A model generated the notes under the pieces. It did no database searches. It saw nothing but the letters and a program-made list of their open reading frames with translations, and was not told the origin of the DNA. Position numbers and translations under genes: made by a program. This document shows, in pieces, positions 25,738 through 34,252 of a stretch of 64,000 bases of DNA. The stretch is from Deltaproteobacteria bacterium (GTDB lineage: Bacteria > Desulfobacterota > Desulfomonilia > Desulfomonilales > Desulfomonilaceae). The DNA is taken from NCBI GenBank assembly GCA_016875095.1, contig VGSG01000003.1:1-64000 (forward strand). Direction: 5' to 3'. Every line of letters starts with the position of its first letter. Position 1 is the stretch's first letter.

Positions 25738-26138
25738 TCGACACGAGCCAGCTCATCCTCCCTGACGACCTGCGTTACGGGGAGGACCATGAATGGGCGA
25801 GACTTGAAGGGGATAAGGTCCGGGTAGGCATCTCCGACTATGCTCAACAACAATTGGGTGACATAACCTTCGTGGAATTGCCGAATGTGGGTGACTCATT
25901 TGAAAAGGGACAACAATTTGGAGCTGTAGAATCAACCAAGGCCGTTTCAGACCTTTTTATGCCGATAGGGGGCGAGATCCTTGAAGTAAACCAGGCGATC
26001 CGCGAGACCCCTGAACTAGTGAACCAAGCCCCTTATGGAGGTGGGTGGATGATATTGGTGAAACCCACGCGAGTGGATGAATTTGATGAGCTTATGACCA
26101 AAGACGCTTACCGGGACATGGTTGGAAGGACGGAATAG
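25734..26138 (+). CDS. gcvH: Glycine cleavage system H protein
   Basis: 134 residues. The lipoyl-attachment loop is QFGAVESTKAVSDLFMP with Lys69 as the lipoylated residue; HEWARLEGDKVRVGISDYAQ and GGWMILVKP are conserved family segments. The protein shuttles the aminomethyl group between P, T and L proteins. Its start overlaps the gcvT stop and its stop TAG abuts the ATG of gcvPA, indicating tight coupling. No lipoate ligase or L protein gene is present in the window. Confidence 0.95.
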   Translation: MIDTSQLILPDDLRYGEDHEWARLEGDKVRVGISDYAQQQLGDITFVELPNVGDSFEKGQQFGAVESTKAVSDLFMPIGGEILEVNQAIRETPELVNQAPYGGGWMILVKPTRVDEFDELMTKDAYRDMVGRTE

Positions 26139-27470
26139 ATGCGGTACCTGCCCCATACTGAGGAAGACGTCACGACCATGCTCCAGGCGACAGGGGTAGA
26201 GAGTTTGGATGACCTTTTCGCGACGGCACCCGATTCCTGCCGCCGCGAGCGCGGCCTGAACCTGCCTGAACCTCTTGGAGAATTCGAGTTATGCGAGCGT
26301 GTGGGAAGCCTCGCTGGTCGTATGGGCGTCTCCCCGGAATACACCGTCTACTTGGGGGCAGGCAGCTACGAGCATTTTATACCTGCGTCGGTCTCCTATC
26401 TCCTTGGCCGTTCGGAATTCTCAACATCGTACACGCCCTATCAACCGGAAATGAGCCAAGGCACGCTCCAGGCCATATATGAATATCAGACGCTGGTCGC
26501 GCGTTTGTTGGGTATGGATGTGGCCAACGCTTCGGTGTACGACGGCGCGTCTGCGCTTGCTGAAGCGCTTTCGATGGCCGTTCGTATAACCAAGCGGGAT
26601 AAGGTTGCGGTTTCAAACCTGATCCACCCTGCGTATCGGCGAGTGGTTCAGACCTATTTTGAAACCACAGGTCATGAGGTGGCGCAGCTTCCGTACCTAT
26701 CAAACGGCAGAACAGACTTGTCCGAACTCGACAGGCTCGAAGGCCTGGCTGCCCTGGCCGTGCAATCACCGAACTTCTTAGGGTGTATCGAAGACGTGCA
26801 GGCGGCCGCAGACGTTGCGCGCCGCAAGCAGGCGCTTCTTGTGGTCACGTTTTCGGAACCTCTGGCGTACGGACTGCTAAAGAGTCCCGGAAGTCAAGGC
26901 GCGGACATTGCATGTGGAGAAGGTCAGAGCTTGGGCCTTCCTCAGTCTTTTGGAGGGCCCGGGCTTGGGATGTTCGCCGGCAAAATGGAACACGTGCGCA
27001 ACTTGCCCGGTCGTCTTGTGGGTCAGACAACGGACAAGGACGGCAATAGGGGCTTTGTTTTGACGCTCGCGACCAGGGAGCAACACATTCGCCGGGAAAA
27101 AGCCACTTCCAACATCTGCACCAACAACAGCCTCTGCGCTGTGGCCGCGGCGATGTACATGGCGTCCTTGGGTGCCACCGGGCTACGTGAAGTGGCTGCT
27201 CTGAACCGAGACAAAGCTGAGTACCTGAAAAGAAGATTGATTGAAACAGGCGCTGAAATACCCTTTGAAGCTCCCACATTCAACGAATTCGTAGTCAAGT
27301 TCGGGGATGACTTTAGCGCAACGTATGAACGCCTCCTGAACAAGGGGATTGTGCCCGGTCTCCACCTCGCTTCGCACTATCCGGAACTGACAGGCCATTA
27401 TCTGCTGTGCGTAACCGAAGTAAGAACCAAAGCCCAAATGGACACTTTGGTCAAGGAGATCTCCTCATGA
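26139..27470 (+). CDS. gcvPA: Glycine dehydrogenase (decarboxylating) subunit 1
   Basis: 443 residues, the N-terminal half of the split P protein. MRYLPHTEEDVTTML and LGAGSYEHFIPASV with YTPYQPEMSQGTLQ are hallmark segments; the later THREQ-like EQHIRREKATSNICTN also matches. It forms the alpha2beta2 P-protein with subunit 2 that decarboxylates glycine. The stop overlaps the gcvPB start (ATGA). Complete and without defects. Confidence 0.95.
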   Translation: MRYLPHTEEDVTTMLQATGVESLDDLFATAPDSCRRERGLNLPEPLGEFELCERVGSLAGRMGVSPEYTVYLGAGSYEHFIPASVSYLLGRSEFSTSYTPYQPEMSQGTLQAIYEYQTLVARLLGMDVANASVYDGASALAEALSMAVRITKRDKVAVSNLIHPAYRRVVQTYFETTGHEVAQLPYLSNGRTDLSELDRLEGLAALAVQSPNFLGCIEDVQAAADVARRKQALLVVTFSEPLAYGLLKSPGSQGADIACGEGQSLGLPQSFGGPGLGMFAGKMEHVRNLPGRLVGQTTDKDGNRGFVLTLATREQHIRREKATSNICTNNSLCAVAAAMYMASLGATGLREVAALNRDKAEYLKRRLIETGAEIPFEAPTFNEFVVKFGDDFSATYERLLNKGIVPGLHLASHYPELTGHYLLCVTEVRTKAQMDTLVKEISS

Positions 27471-28921
27471 CGCGCTTTCCGGGGGCTACGGGCCTTGTGC
27501 TCAATGAGCCGCTGCTCTGGGAAAAGGGCAAGCAAGGGCGGAGCGGGATGAGCATTCCTCCCCGCGACGTGGACCGCTCGCCATTTCCCGAAGAGCTTTT
27601 GGGGACACCGCCGGAATTCCCCGACCTGAGCGAAGTGGACGTCGTGCGCCATTACACGCGTCTGTCGCAATGGAATTTCGGCGTAGACACCGGGATGTAT
27701 CCGCTGGGCTCATGCACCATGAAGTACAACCCCAAGATCAATGAAAAGCTAGCGGGCTTGCCGGGATTTTCCAAAGCGCACCCTCTCCTTCCGCACCATC
27801 TCTGTCAGGGCGCTCTGGCTCTCATGTTCGAGCTGGAGCGACTGCTCGCGGAAGTTACGGGAATGCACGCGGTTTCTCTTCAACCGGCCGCGGGGGCCCA
27901 GGGCGAGCTGGCCGGGATGCTCATCATCCATGCCTACCACAAGAGCCGCAACTCGCAACGGTCGAAAATCATTGTGCCTGACACTGCTCACGGAACCAAC
28001 CCCGCGAGCGCGGCCATTTGCGGTTATCGGCCTGTGAAGGTCAAGTCGAATGAGCAGGGGGTTCTCACCCCCGAATCCATTGCAGCGCTTATGGATGAAG
28101 AGACCGCGGGAATCATGGTCACCAATCCGAATACCCTCGGTCTGTTTGAGGAGCATATCAGCGAAATAGGACGGATAGTCCATGAGAAAGGCGGACTGGT
28201 CTACTGCGACGGCGCGAACATGAACGCGCTCATGGGCATTGTCGATATGGGCAAGACCGGAGTGGACGTTCTTCACCTGAACTTGCACAAAACGTTCTCC
28301 GGGCCGCATGGCGGAGGTGGCCCGGGGTCGGGCCCCGTCTGCGTGAGAAAGGATCTGGAGCGATTCTTGCCGGTTCCCCGTGTCGTAGAGCAAGAAGGTC
28401 AATATGTTCTATCGGAGCAATTCCCCGAAACCATAGGCAAGGTGCATGCCTTCTACGGCAGTTTCGGGGTGCTGGTGAGGGCGTACTCCTACATTCTGAG
28501 CATGGGCCCGGAGTTGAAAAGAGCAAGCCAGCTCGCGGTCTTGAACGCCAACTACATTAAGGAACGGCTCAGAGGCGCGTTTCATCTGGCGTACGACCGT
28601 CCGTGCATGCACGAGTGTGTCTTTTCCGATAAACTCCAAAGGGCTCATAAGGTCACCACGCTGGATATGGTCAAACGCCTTATGGACTATGGTTTTCATC
28701 CACCTACCATCTATTTCCCCCTGGTTGTCGAGGGCGCGATCATGATCGAGCCGACTGAGACGGAATCCAAAGAGAATATCGATCTATTCATTGAGGCCAT
28801 GAAAGCGGTCGCGGAAGAAGCCGTGCAAAACCCGGAACTTCTGCGTTCCGCGCCGACGCGATGCAAGGTTAGAAGACTCGATGAGACATCCGCGGCAAGG
28901 AGCCCGTGTCTGACCGGGTGA
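27467..28921 (+). CDS. gcvPB: Glycine dehydrogenase (decarboxylating) subunit 2
   Basis: 484 residues from the ATG at 27467 that overlaps the gcvPA stop. The PLP-binding Lys275 lies in LNLHKTFSGPHGGGGPGSGP; GMYPLGSCTMKYNPK and DTAHGTNPASA are typical. The C-terminal tail from about 470 is basic. It is the PLP subunit of the P protein. Together gcvT-H-PA-PB give glycine + THF to CO2, ammonium and methylene-THF, lacking only the L protein (dihydrolipoyl dehydrogenase), which is not here. Confidence 0.95.
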   Translation: MTRFPGATGLVLNEPLLWEKGKQGRSGMSIPPRDVDRSPFPEELLGTPPEFPDLSEVDVVRHYTRLSQWNFGVDTGMYPLGSCTMKYNPKINEKLAGLPGFSKAHPLLPHHLCQGALALMFELERLLAEVTGMHAVSLQPAAGAQGELAGMLIIHAYHKSRNSQRSKIIVPDTAHGTNPASAAICGYRPVKVKSNEQGVLTPESIAALMDEETAGIMVTNPNTLGLFEEHISEIGRIVHEKGGLVYCDGANMNALMGIVDMGKTGVDVLHLNLHKTFSGPHGGGGPGSGPVCVRKDLERFLPVPRVVEQEGQYVLSEQFPETIGKVHAFYGSFGVLVRAYSYILSMGPELKRASQLAVLNANYIKERLRGAFHLAYDRPCMHECVFSDKLQRAHKVTTLDMVKRLMDYGFHPPTIYFPLVVEGAIMIEPTETESKENIDLFIEAMKAVAEEAVQNPELLRSAPTRCKVRRLDETSAARSPCLTG

Positions 28922-28982
28922 GCGGGAGGAGCGGCGGACAGAGGAGCTAGTGAAGGAGTGAGGAAGTTCAACGGAGAGGCGC

Positions 28983-29507
28983 ATGAGAGAATTTATGATC
29001 TTATTCCTGGTGGCAAAAGACAGACCGGGAATCGTGGATGACCTCTCGACCTTTTTGTTCAAGCGAAACGCAAACATAGAAGACAGCCGCATGGCGGATC
29101 TGGGCGGGCGTTTCTCCGCTATGGCGCTCTTCTCGTGCGCGCCGGAACATCTGGAAACCATAAGAAAAGATCTGGACAAACTAAGGAAGCGTGGCTTCGA
29201 GGTCTCGCTTCATGAAGCGGACGACCCGGCTTCGATTTCCAAGCGCCCGGAAATCCCGTTGAAGCTGGAAGTAGTGTCAATGGATCACCCTGGAATCGTT
29301 CGGAAGGTAGTGCATATACTCAATGACCACGGAATCAATATTTACGCCCTAAACACACAAGTTCTCAGGGCGCCGCTCTCCGGAGCGCCACTGTTCGATC
29401 TGAGTCTGGAGGCGGGAGTGCCCCCTGAGGTTGCAATCTCCCGGGTCAAAGAAGAGCTCAACCGGCTCGCGGCAAAAGAAAATCTGGATTTGAATTTTCT
29501 TAGATAA
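28983..29507 (+). CDS. Double-ACT domain protein, GcvR-like
   Basis: 174 residues with two ACT domains: EFMILFLVAKDRPGIVDDLS (from residue 3) and LEVVSMDHPGIVRKVVHILN (about 95-115), each with the ligand-binding RPGIV or HPGIV turn. The arrangement matches the GcvR group of glycine cleavage repressors, which lack a DNA-binding domain and act through another factor; small-molecule sensing (probably glycine) is the expected role. It is 61 bp after gcvPB and 13 bp before the selenoprotein gene, so both seem part of the same transcript. Confidence 0.85.
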   Translation: MREFMILFLVAKDRPGIVDDLSTFLFKRNANIEDSRMADLGGRFSAMALFSCAPEHLETIRKDLDKLRKRGFEVSLHEADDPASISKRPEIPLKLEVVSMDHPGIVRKVVHILNDHGINIYALNTQVLRAPLSGAPLFDLSLEAGVPPEVAISRVKEELNRLAAKENLDLNFLR

Positions 29508-29520
29508 GGAGATCACATCT

Positions 29521-30399
29521 ATGAGCGCAGCAGAGAAGATCGTCGATGGGTATCGATTTCTTCCACCCAGTCTGGCGGCCTGGGTGCAGAGCTTCATCCC
29601 GGACGAGGATTTCAGCGGACCGATCCCGTGGACCCCGCTTTCCAAGCCGGTGAAGCAAGCCACCATTGCCTTGGTCACCAGCTCGGGTATTAGCATGAAG
29701 ACCGATCCGCCCTTTGACATGGAAAGGGAGAAAAGAGAGCCGTTGTGGGGTGACCGATCCTTCAGAAGCATTCCGAGAGACGCCACCGAAAAAGACGTCA
29801 ATGTGAATCATCTCCACATCAACACGGGATATGCCCTTCAGGACATCAATGTCATATTGCCGCTCACCAGGATGAAAGAGCTTGAAGCCGATGGCGCCAT
29901 AGGGCGTCTGGCGCCCACTTCTTATTCCTTCTACGGATTTCAATGGAATAACACTGAGTTCCTAACCGAAGCCATCGATCCGATGTGCAAGAACATGAAA
30001 GCGGAAGGGGTGGAAGCGGTGATTCTCACACCGGCCTGACCCTTCTGTTGCCAGTCCGTGGGACTGGCCGCCCGTCGTTTGGAGGAAGCCGGATTGTCTA
30101 CGGTAGCGCTGACCCCCACCCCGGATTGGCATAGAACAGTGGGCATTCCGCGGTCCGCCGCTATAGAATACCCTTTCGGAAGACCTTTGGGTCAAGTGGG
30201 AGACAAAGAAGGCCAACGCAGCGTGCTGCTGGAAACCCTATCCGTGCTGGAGAACGCGAAGCGGCCGGGAGAAATCCGACACCTCTCTTTTGCCTGGCCT
30301 GAAGAACCCAAAGAGACCAAATGGCAGCCACCTGAAATGAGTCCTCTTATCAAAGTGTATTTGGATGAAATCAAAGCCGCGCGAAAGGCGAAGGGATAA
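29521..30399 (+). CDS. Selenoprotein of the glycine/sarcosine/betaine/proline reductase subunit B family (UGA = Sec173)
   Basis: The open frame of 172 codons from the ATG at 29521 (AAGGAGA upstream) meets TGA at 30037-30039 and continues in the same frame to a TAA at 30397-30399, giving 292 residues if the TGA is read as selenocysteine. Around it the sequence is VILTPA-U-PFCCQSVGLAARR, matching the Sec-x-x-Cys redox motif context of GrdB/PrdB-type proteins, with Cys176 and Cys177 after Sec173. Codon use and composition do not change across the TGA, and the downstream part (VGIPRSAAIEYPFGRPLGQ) is needed for the family fold. A hairpin at 30050-30068 fits a bacterial SECIS. No GrdA, GrdC, GrdD or selA/selB genes lie nearby. 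The natural substrate is unknown; glycine or a derivative is suggested by the adjacent gcv genes. Confidence 0.85.
30050..30068 (+). promoter_or_regulatory. Bacterial SECIS-like hairpin
   Basis: GCCAGTCC-GTG-GGACTGGC is a perfect 8-bp stem with a 3-nt loop beginning with G, inside the coding sequence. The loop starts 18 nt after the UGA (30037-30039), within the distance range known for bacterial SECIS elements, in which a G among the first loop bases contacts SelB. It is the feature that supports recoding rather than termination. Confidence 0.7.
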
Positions 30400-30570
30400 C
30401 TGGGTGCGCCCGGGAGTGACCAACGATAGCTCGACTCCATTCACCATGCCTCAGGGAACGAAGAAATCGCCTGTCCAAGAAGAGCTAAAGCCGCTCTTGC
30501 GTTATCGCGCGCGCATGGCATGGTGACGCTCTGTCCGGCGGAAATGAGGAATCACAAATACAGGATTATC

Positions 30571-30795
30571 ATGGCCAGGAAGAAAGACTGGACGAAAACC
30601 ATGCACGGCTCCCAGCTCCTTGGGCCGGGAGACATCATTCGGGTCATGGACCGGGGAGCGCCGATTCAATGTCGGGTGCTGTCGTGCCTGGCCTCCGAAG
30701 ACGGAAGTTGCTTTGCCCGAATCGAAATACTCGAAGGGGACCGAAAGGGAGAACGAATCAGCGCGAAACTCGCAGTCAATCCTGACCGAGCGTGA
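30571..30795 (+). CDS. Small basic hypothetical protein, 74 aa
   Basis: Begins MARKKDWTKTMHG and is mainly beta-rich (GDIIRVMDRGAPIQCRVLSC and ARIEILEGDRKGERISAK), perhaps a small barrel domain of the kind that binds nucleic acid or regulatory ligands. AGGA lies six bases ahead of the ATG; an upstream in-frame start at 30520 is possible. I do not recognise the family. It follows the selenoprotein gene by 171 bp and may or may not belong to that transcript. Confidence 0.55.
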   Translation: MARKKDWTKTMHGSQLLGPGDIIRVMDRGAPIQCRVLSCLASEDGSCFARIEILEGDRKGERISAKLAVNPDRA

Positions 30796-30899
30796 AAGAT
30801 AGCTTAAGATAGGGGCTCCTATAGGAGCGCACTGAATTTGGTTCTCACTCGAAAAATCCAGGGACGTTGGCGAGTTGAAAACCTGTGGGATTCACCGCA

Positions 30900-30948
30900 G
30901 GGGCGTGATTCATCGCGCCCTCTTTTCGGGCGCGATGAATCACGCCCC
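30900..30948. repeat. Perfect inverted repeat, 21-bp arms
   Basis: The arm at 30900-30920 (starting GGGGCGTGATTCATC) is exactly complementary to the one at 30928-30948, with a 7-nt TCTTTTC spacer. It lies 80 bp past the 3' end of hrcA, between convergent genes, so it may act as a transcript end or be a dispersed palindromic element. A shorter 14-bp palindrome (GCTCCTATAGGAGC) lies at 30817-30830. The rest of the 30796-31028 gap shows nothing else. Confidence 0.65.
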
Positions 30949-31028
30949 TACGCTAATCATAATCTGAGAGAAAGGCATTTCTATAGGACGCGTCAGGTTT
31001 CAGCTTGTTCGACCCGACCTGCAAGCTG

Positions 31029-32078
31029 CTACAGCGGAGTTTCGACAGCCGACCTGAGCACGGTGGCGAGCACCCGGCCCGTCGATATCACCAGCGGGAT
31101 CACGGTCTGGTAGTTCATGCGCTTGGGACCGATGACGCTAATGCTTGCCAGCGCGGTCTCCTCAGCTCGAATGGGATAGGCGACGATGGCGCACGTGGAG
31201 ATTTCGCTGAGACCATGCTCAGCGCCGATGAAGATTTGAACGCCGCGGGCTTCGAGCGTTTTGTCCAGTATTTTCAACAGGCTCGACTTCTCCTCGAACG
31301 TTACGAGCAGGGCCCGAAGCTGCTCAATGTCCGCGAATTCCGGCTCCCCTAGAATGTTAGTCTGGCCCTCTATGTAAATCTCACGTGTCCCTTCCTGAGA
31401 CAGGATAATGTGACCCAAGCGCAGCGCCTTGGTCAGCATCGCGTCCATCCGGGTCTTGTCTTTGAGAAGCTCCTGTTCGACGCGCTCACGGGCCTGACTA
31501 AGGTCCAGATCCTTGAGCATGTCGTTGATCATACGGCTGTAACGCTCCAAGTTCTCCTGGCTCAGGCCGTCCTCGTCGAAGATCATCTTATTCTGAACAT
31601 AACCGGCTGAAAAAACCAGCACCACCACGATGCGATCATCCGAAACTTTGATGAATTCAATGCTCTTGAACGTCTGTTCGCGCGGGGCCGTTCCCGTAAC
31701 CACGCCCGCTTTCCTGGAAAGCTCCGCCAATACCGACGAAGAATGGCGCAGCACATTTCTTACGTCCACGCCCCCCTCCCTGATCAGGGCCTCGATATCA
31801 GGACGATTCTCTTGAGGACTAAGTTGTCCTGCTCGCAGCATCGCGTCCACGAAAAATCGATACCCTTTGTCAGTAGGGACTCGTCCCGCGCTTATGTGCG
31901 GTTGGCTGATGTAGCCCGTCTCCACAAGCTCGCTCATAATGTTCCGTACTGTGGCTGCTGACAGATCGACTTCCTTTTTCCTAGAGACGGTCCGCGATCC
32001 CACCGGCTCACCCGTAGCTATATATTCCGAGACGATAACCTTGAGAATCGTGGACGATCGAGCTTCAAGCCGATTCAT
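31029..32078 (-). CDS. hrcA: Heat-inducible transcription repressor HrcA
   Basis: 349 residues. The N-terminal winged helix shows MNRLEARSSTILKVIVSEYI, TGEPVGSRTVSRK and LSAATVRNIMSELVETGYIS, followed by QPHISAGRVPTDKGYRFFVD, an HrcA signature. The C-terminal GAF-like domain and dimerisation part run to IGPKRMNYQTVIPLVI. HrcA represses chaperone operons by binding CIRCE elements. The usual grpE-dnaK genes do not follow; the gene stands alone, and I see no CIRCE inverted repeat (TTAGCACTC-N9-GAGTGCTAA) upstream of its start, so autoregulation is not evident. Confidence 0.93.
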   Translation of the reverse strand: MNRLEARSSTILKVIVSEYIATGEPVGSRTVSRKKEVDLSAATVRNIMSELVETGYISQPHISAGRVPTDKGYRFFVDAMLRAGQLSPQENRPDIEALIREGGVDVRNVLRHSSSVLAELSRKAGVVTGTAPREQTFKSIEFIKVSDDRIVVVLVFSAGYVQNKMIFDEDGLSQENLERYSRMINDMLKDLDLSQARERVEQELLKDKTRMDAMLTKALRLGHIILSQEGTREIYIEGQTNILGEPEFADIEQLRALLVTFEEKSSLLKILDKTLEARGVQIFIGAEHGLSEISTCAIVAYPIRAEETALASISVIGPKRMNYQTVIPLVISTGRVLATVLRSAVETPL

Positions 32079-32180
32079 CAGTTACTTCCTTCAAAACCAT
32101 TCCTGCGCTAAGAGTCCGGCTATCAGATTAATCATGGGTTCGCTGTCCGTCAAGACAAACCTGTGAACGCTCGCAGCCGG

Positions 32181-32996
32181 TCATCGCATGGCTTTCAGAT
32201 GGTTCGCGAAAGATCCGTAAGTCCCTTTCGGTGCCGCTATCACCGGGCCGTCCACCCGGGATCCGTCCAGGTAATCGCCCACGTGAAATCGTTTGCCGTC
32301 CAGGAATCGGATTTCTCCACCAGCGGCTTCAAGAATGATACTGCCGGCCGCCAAATCTCGAACAGTAAGATTCTTCAAGACGCACGCGTCAGCCGCTCCT
32401 CTGGCAACATAGGCCATATGACCCGCGGACGAACCGAAATTCCTAATCTTTCCAGGGAAATCGCTCGTGAAATCCTGATGGAAGCGTGAGTACACCAGGA
32501 CAAGACTCTCATTATCTATGGTGGACTTCTCCCGCACTCGAATCGGTTCGTCGTTCAGCAGCGCTTCCCGTTGCGCATACGCAGAGTAAAGCTCTCCGGT
32601 GACGGGGAGGTAGAGAAAGCCCAGCACAGGCCAAAAGAGCTCAAAGAGAGCCGCGCTGATCCCCCACACTGGTAGACCCGCCTGAAAAGAGGCGGCGCCG
32701 TCCAAAGGATCGACTATCCATATGAAACGAGGGCACTCATCGCTCGCGACCTGCTCGGCGTTGAGTTCTCGTAAGAAGCAGTGTCCCTCGAAACTGCCCT
32801 TGATCTTCGACGAAATCAATCCCCAGGCGGCATTATCCGCTTCGGTTACAAGGTGGTCGTCGAATTTCAGGCCCGGATCCCCATGGCCGTAAAGCTCCAT
32901 AAGCAGAGCCCCGCTCTTTCGCAACGTATTCTCCACAAACTCTTTGAGCGTCCAGAGTTCGGGTTCTGTCAGGGATCCGCCGTCGTCCTTCTTCAT
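32181..32996 (-). CDS. Inositol monophosphatase family protein
   Basis: 271 residues from the ATG at 32996; the open frame continues 81 codons upstream, but that part is low-quality sequence of the adjacent intergenic region. Metal-binding motifs are LVTEADNAAW, FIWIVDPLDGAASF (WIVDPLDG, here with Ala where many members have Thr) and LTVRDLAAGSIILEAAGG. It removes phosphate from inositol, nucleotide (CysQ/3'-phosphoadenosine) or fructose bisphosphate-type substrates; specificity is unknown. Positioned 103 bp upstream of hrcA in the same direction. Confidence 0.85.
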   Translation of the reverse strand: MKKDDGGSLTEPELWTLKEFVENTLRKSGALLMELYGHGDPGLKFDDHLVTEADNAAWGLISSKIKGSFEGHCFLRELNAEQVASDECPRFIWIVDPLDGAASFQAGLPVWGISAALFELFWPVLGFLYLPVTGELYSAYAQREALLNDEPIRVREKSTIDNESLVLVYSRFHQDFTSDFPGKIRNFGSSAGHMAYVARGAADACVLKNLTVRDLAAGSIILEAAGGEIRFLDGKRFHVGDYLDGSRVDGPVIAAPKGTYGSFANHLKAMR

Positions 32997-33562
32997 GGTG
33001 TTCTCCGTAGGTTCTCTTATCTGTTCGAGGATGCCTCCTCCAGCAAGCGCAGCGCCGTCGTGATTACGCCCGCTCGCATGGCGGCGTATCCGTGTTGATA
33101 AAAGGAACAGCGCCCGGCGGAAAAAGCCGGTGGACCACAGCGGCTCAATGGCCGATACTGGAAGTGAGCCGGCATTAAGTCCCCGCGTTTTGTCGGCCGC
33201 GTCCGGACGCGGAAGCCGGATCTTCGTGCCCACGGCCATCGCGCGTGTGGAGGCGAGGGAAAGCGCCGGCAGGGACGCCGGCGCCTACCGACCACGGCGT
33301 TCGCGCCCGGGGAGGCGAGATCGAAGCAAGAGCTGTTCGGGGACGAGCGCATGCGCTGAGAGTGGTTCCGAGTCTTAAAGCATTGGCGGATACTCTAAAT
33401 TCCCAGGAACCGGCCTGTCAAGATCCGGAATGAGAGGGAAAGGCGAGAAGGCTTTGAAAGAAATGCCAAGAGCTCTCCTAAACAGGCGCTGCGCCGTAGG
33501 TCCAAGAGGACCGTGTGCCATGCGGAAAGTGAGGCGAGCCAATATTGGCGCGGGGTTTTCTC
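32997..33562. other. Gene-free stretch with a short palindrome
   Basis: About 570 bases with no gene I would support; open frames on both strands are Arg/Ser/Pro-rich and lack domains. GCGCCGGC at 33263-33270 and GCCGGCGC at 33277-33284 form an inverted repeat with a 6-nt spacer, the type of short palindromic unit that recurs in GC-rich genomes. The downstream end abuts the rpsP promoter. Confidence 0.45.
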
Positions 33563-33591
33563 TTGACACGATGCGGAGGCCGGGCTAATAT
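33563..33591 (+). promoter_or_regulatory. Sigma70-type promoter of the rpsP operon
   Basis: TTGACA, 17-nt spacer, TAATAT, an almost perfect vegetative promoter, 50 bp upstream of the rpsP ATG. AGGAGG (33624-33629) is the ribosome site. Its strength fits a ribosomal-protein operon. Confidence 0.8.
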
Positions 33592-33640
33592 CATTTATTT
33601 AACACGGGAGACATGGATTTTTCAGGAGGTTTTGCTCCTT

Positions 33641-33898
33641 ATGCCTGTAACAATCCGTCTGGCTCGATACGGAGCCAAAAAGAAACCGATTTACCGAATC
33701 GTAGCCTCGGATTCCCGCTCCCCCAGGGACGGCCGGTTCCTCGATTCTCTGGGGACGTACGATCCCTCCAACAAGGTCAGTGGGGTGAATCTCAACGTGG
33801 AGGGTATTCAGGCCTGGATTTCCAAGGGAGCTCAGGTTTCCGATACCGTCAGGAAGCTCTTGAAGCAGTCTGTCCGCAGCGCAACCTCTGAACAGTAG
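33641..33898 (+). CDS. rpsP: 30S ribosomal protein S16
   Basis: 85 residues from the ATG at 33641, which has AGGAGG 12 bases before it; longer in-frame forms extend into the promoter. [20 protein letters not shown] and [15 protein letters not shown] are diagnostic of S16, a small-subunit assembly protein binding 16S rRNA. It leads the operon rpsP-khpA-rimM-trmD-rplS-rnhB. Confidence 0.97.
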   Translation: MPVTIRLARYGAKKKPIYRIVASDSRSPRDGRFLDSLGTYDPSNKVSGVNLNVEGIQAWISKGAQVSDTVRKLLKQSVRSATSEQ

Positions 33899-33960
33899 AC
33901 CCTTGCTCGGCCGGCGGTTCGCGACCCGCTCGGACCCGCCTTCCGGAAAGAGAGGGACGG

Positions 33961-34191
33961 ATGAAGGAGCTCATCGAGTACATCGCTAAGGCGCTGGTGG
34001 ATCATCCTGAAGAAGTAACCGTTTCTGAAGTGGAAGGCGAAATAACCTCGGTCCTTGAGCTCAAGGTGGCCAAGTCGGACTTAGGGAAAGTAATCGGCAA
34101 GCAGGGACGAACCGCGCGGGCCATGCGCACTATATTGAGCGCGGCGTCGACCAAGATGAGGAAGCGAGCCGTGCTGGAAATCCTCGAATGA
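33961..34191 (+). CDS. khpA: KH-domain RNA-binding protein KhpA
   Basis: 76 residues. A single type II KH domain carries the GxxG loop in [32 protein letters not shown] is the usual N-terminus. KhpA-type proteins sit between rpsP and rimM in many bacteria and bind diverse RNAs, sometimes with a KhpB partner. It is 62 bp after rpsP. Confidence 0.92.
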   Translation: MKELIEYIAKALVDHPEEVTVSEVEGEITSVLELKVAKSDLGKVIGKQGRTARAMRTILSAASTKMRKRAVLEILE

Positions 34192-34252
34192 GGCCCAGTC
34201 CCATACCACGCGAATCGTCTCTTGGCCGGCTCCTGTCACATTACCGCTGAGG

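Noticed and set aside
32079-32180. CIRCE element in front of hrcA
   Set aside because: No TTAGCACTC/GAGTGCTAA inverted repeat is visible in this interval.
32997-33239. N-terminal extension of the inositol monophosphatase-like gene
   Set aside because: The added 81 residues are not conserved-looking and contain no ribosome site; the ATG at 32996 gives the standard family length.
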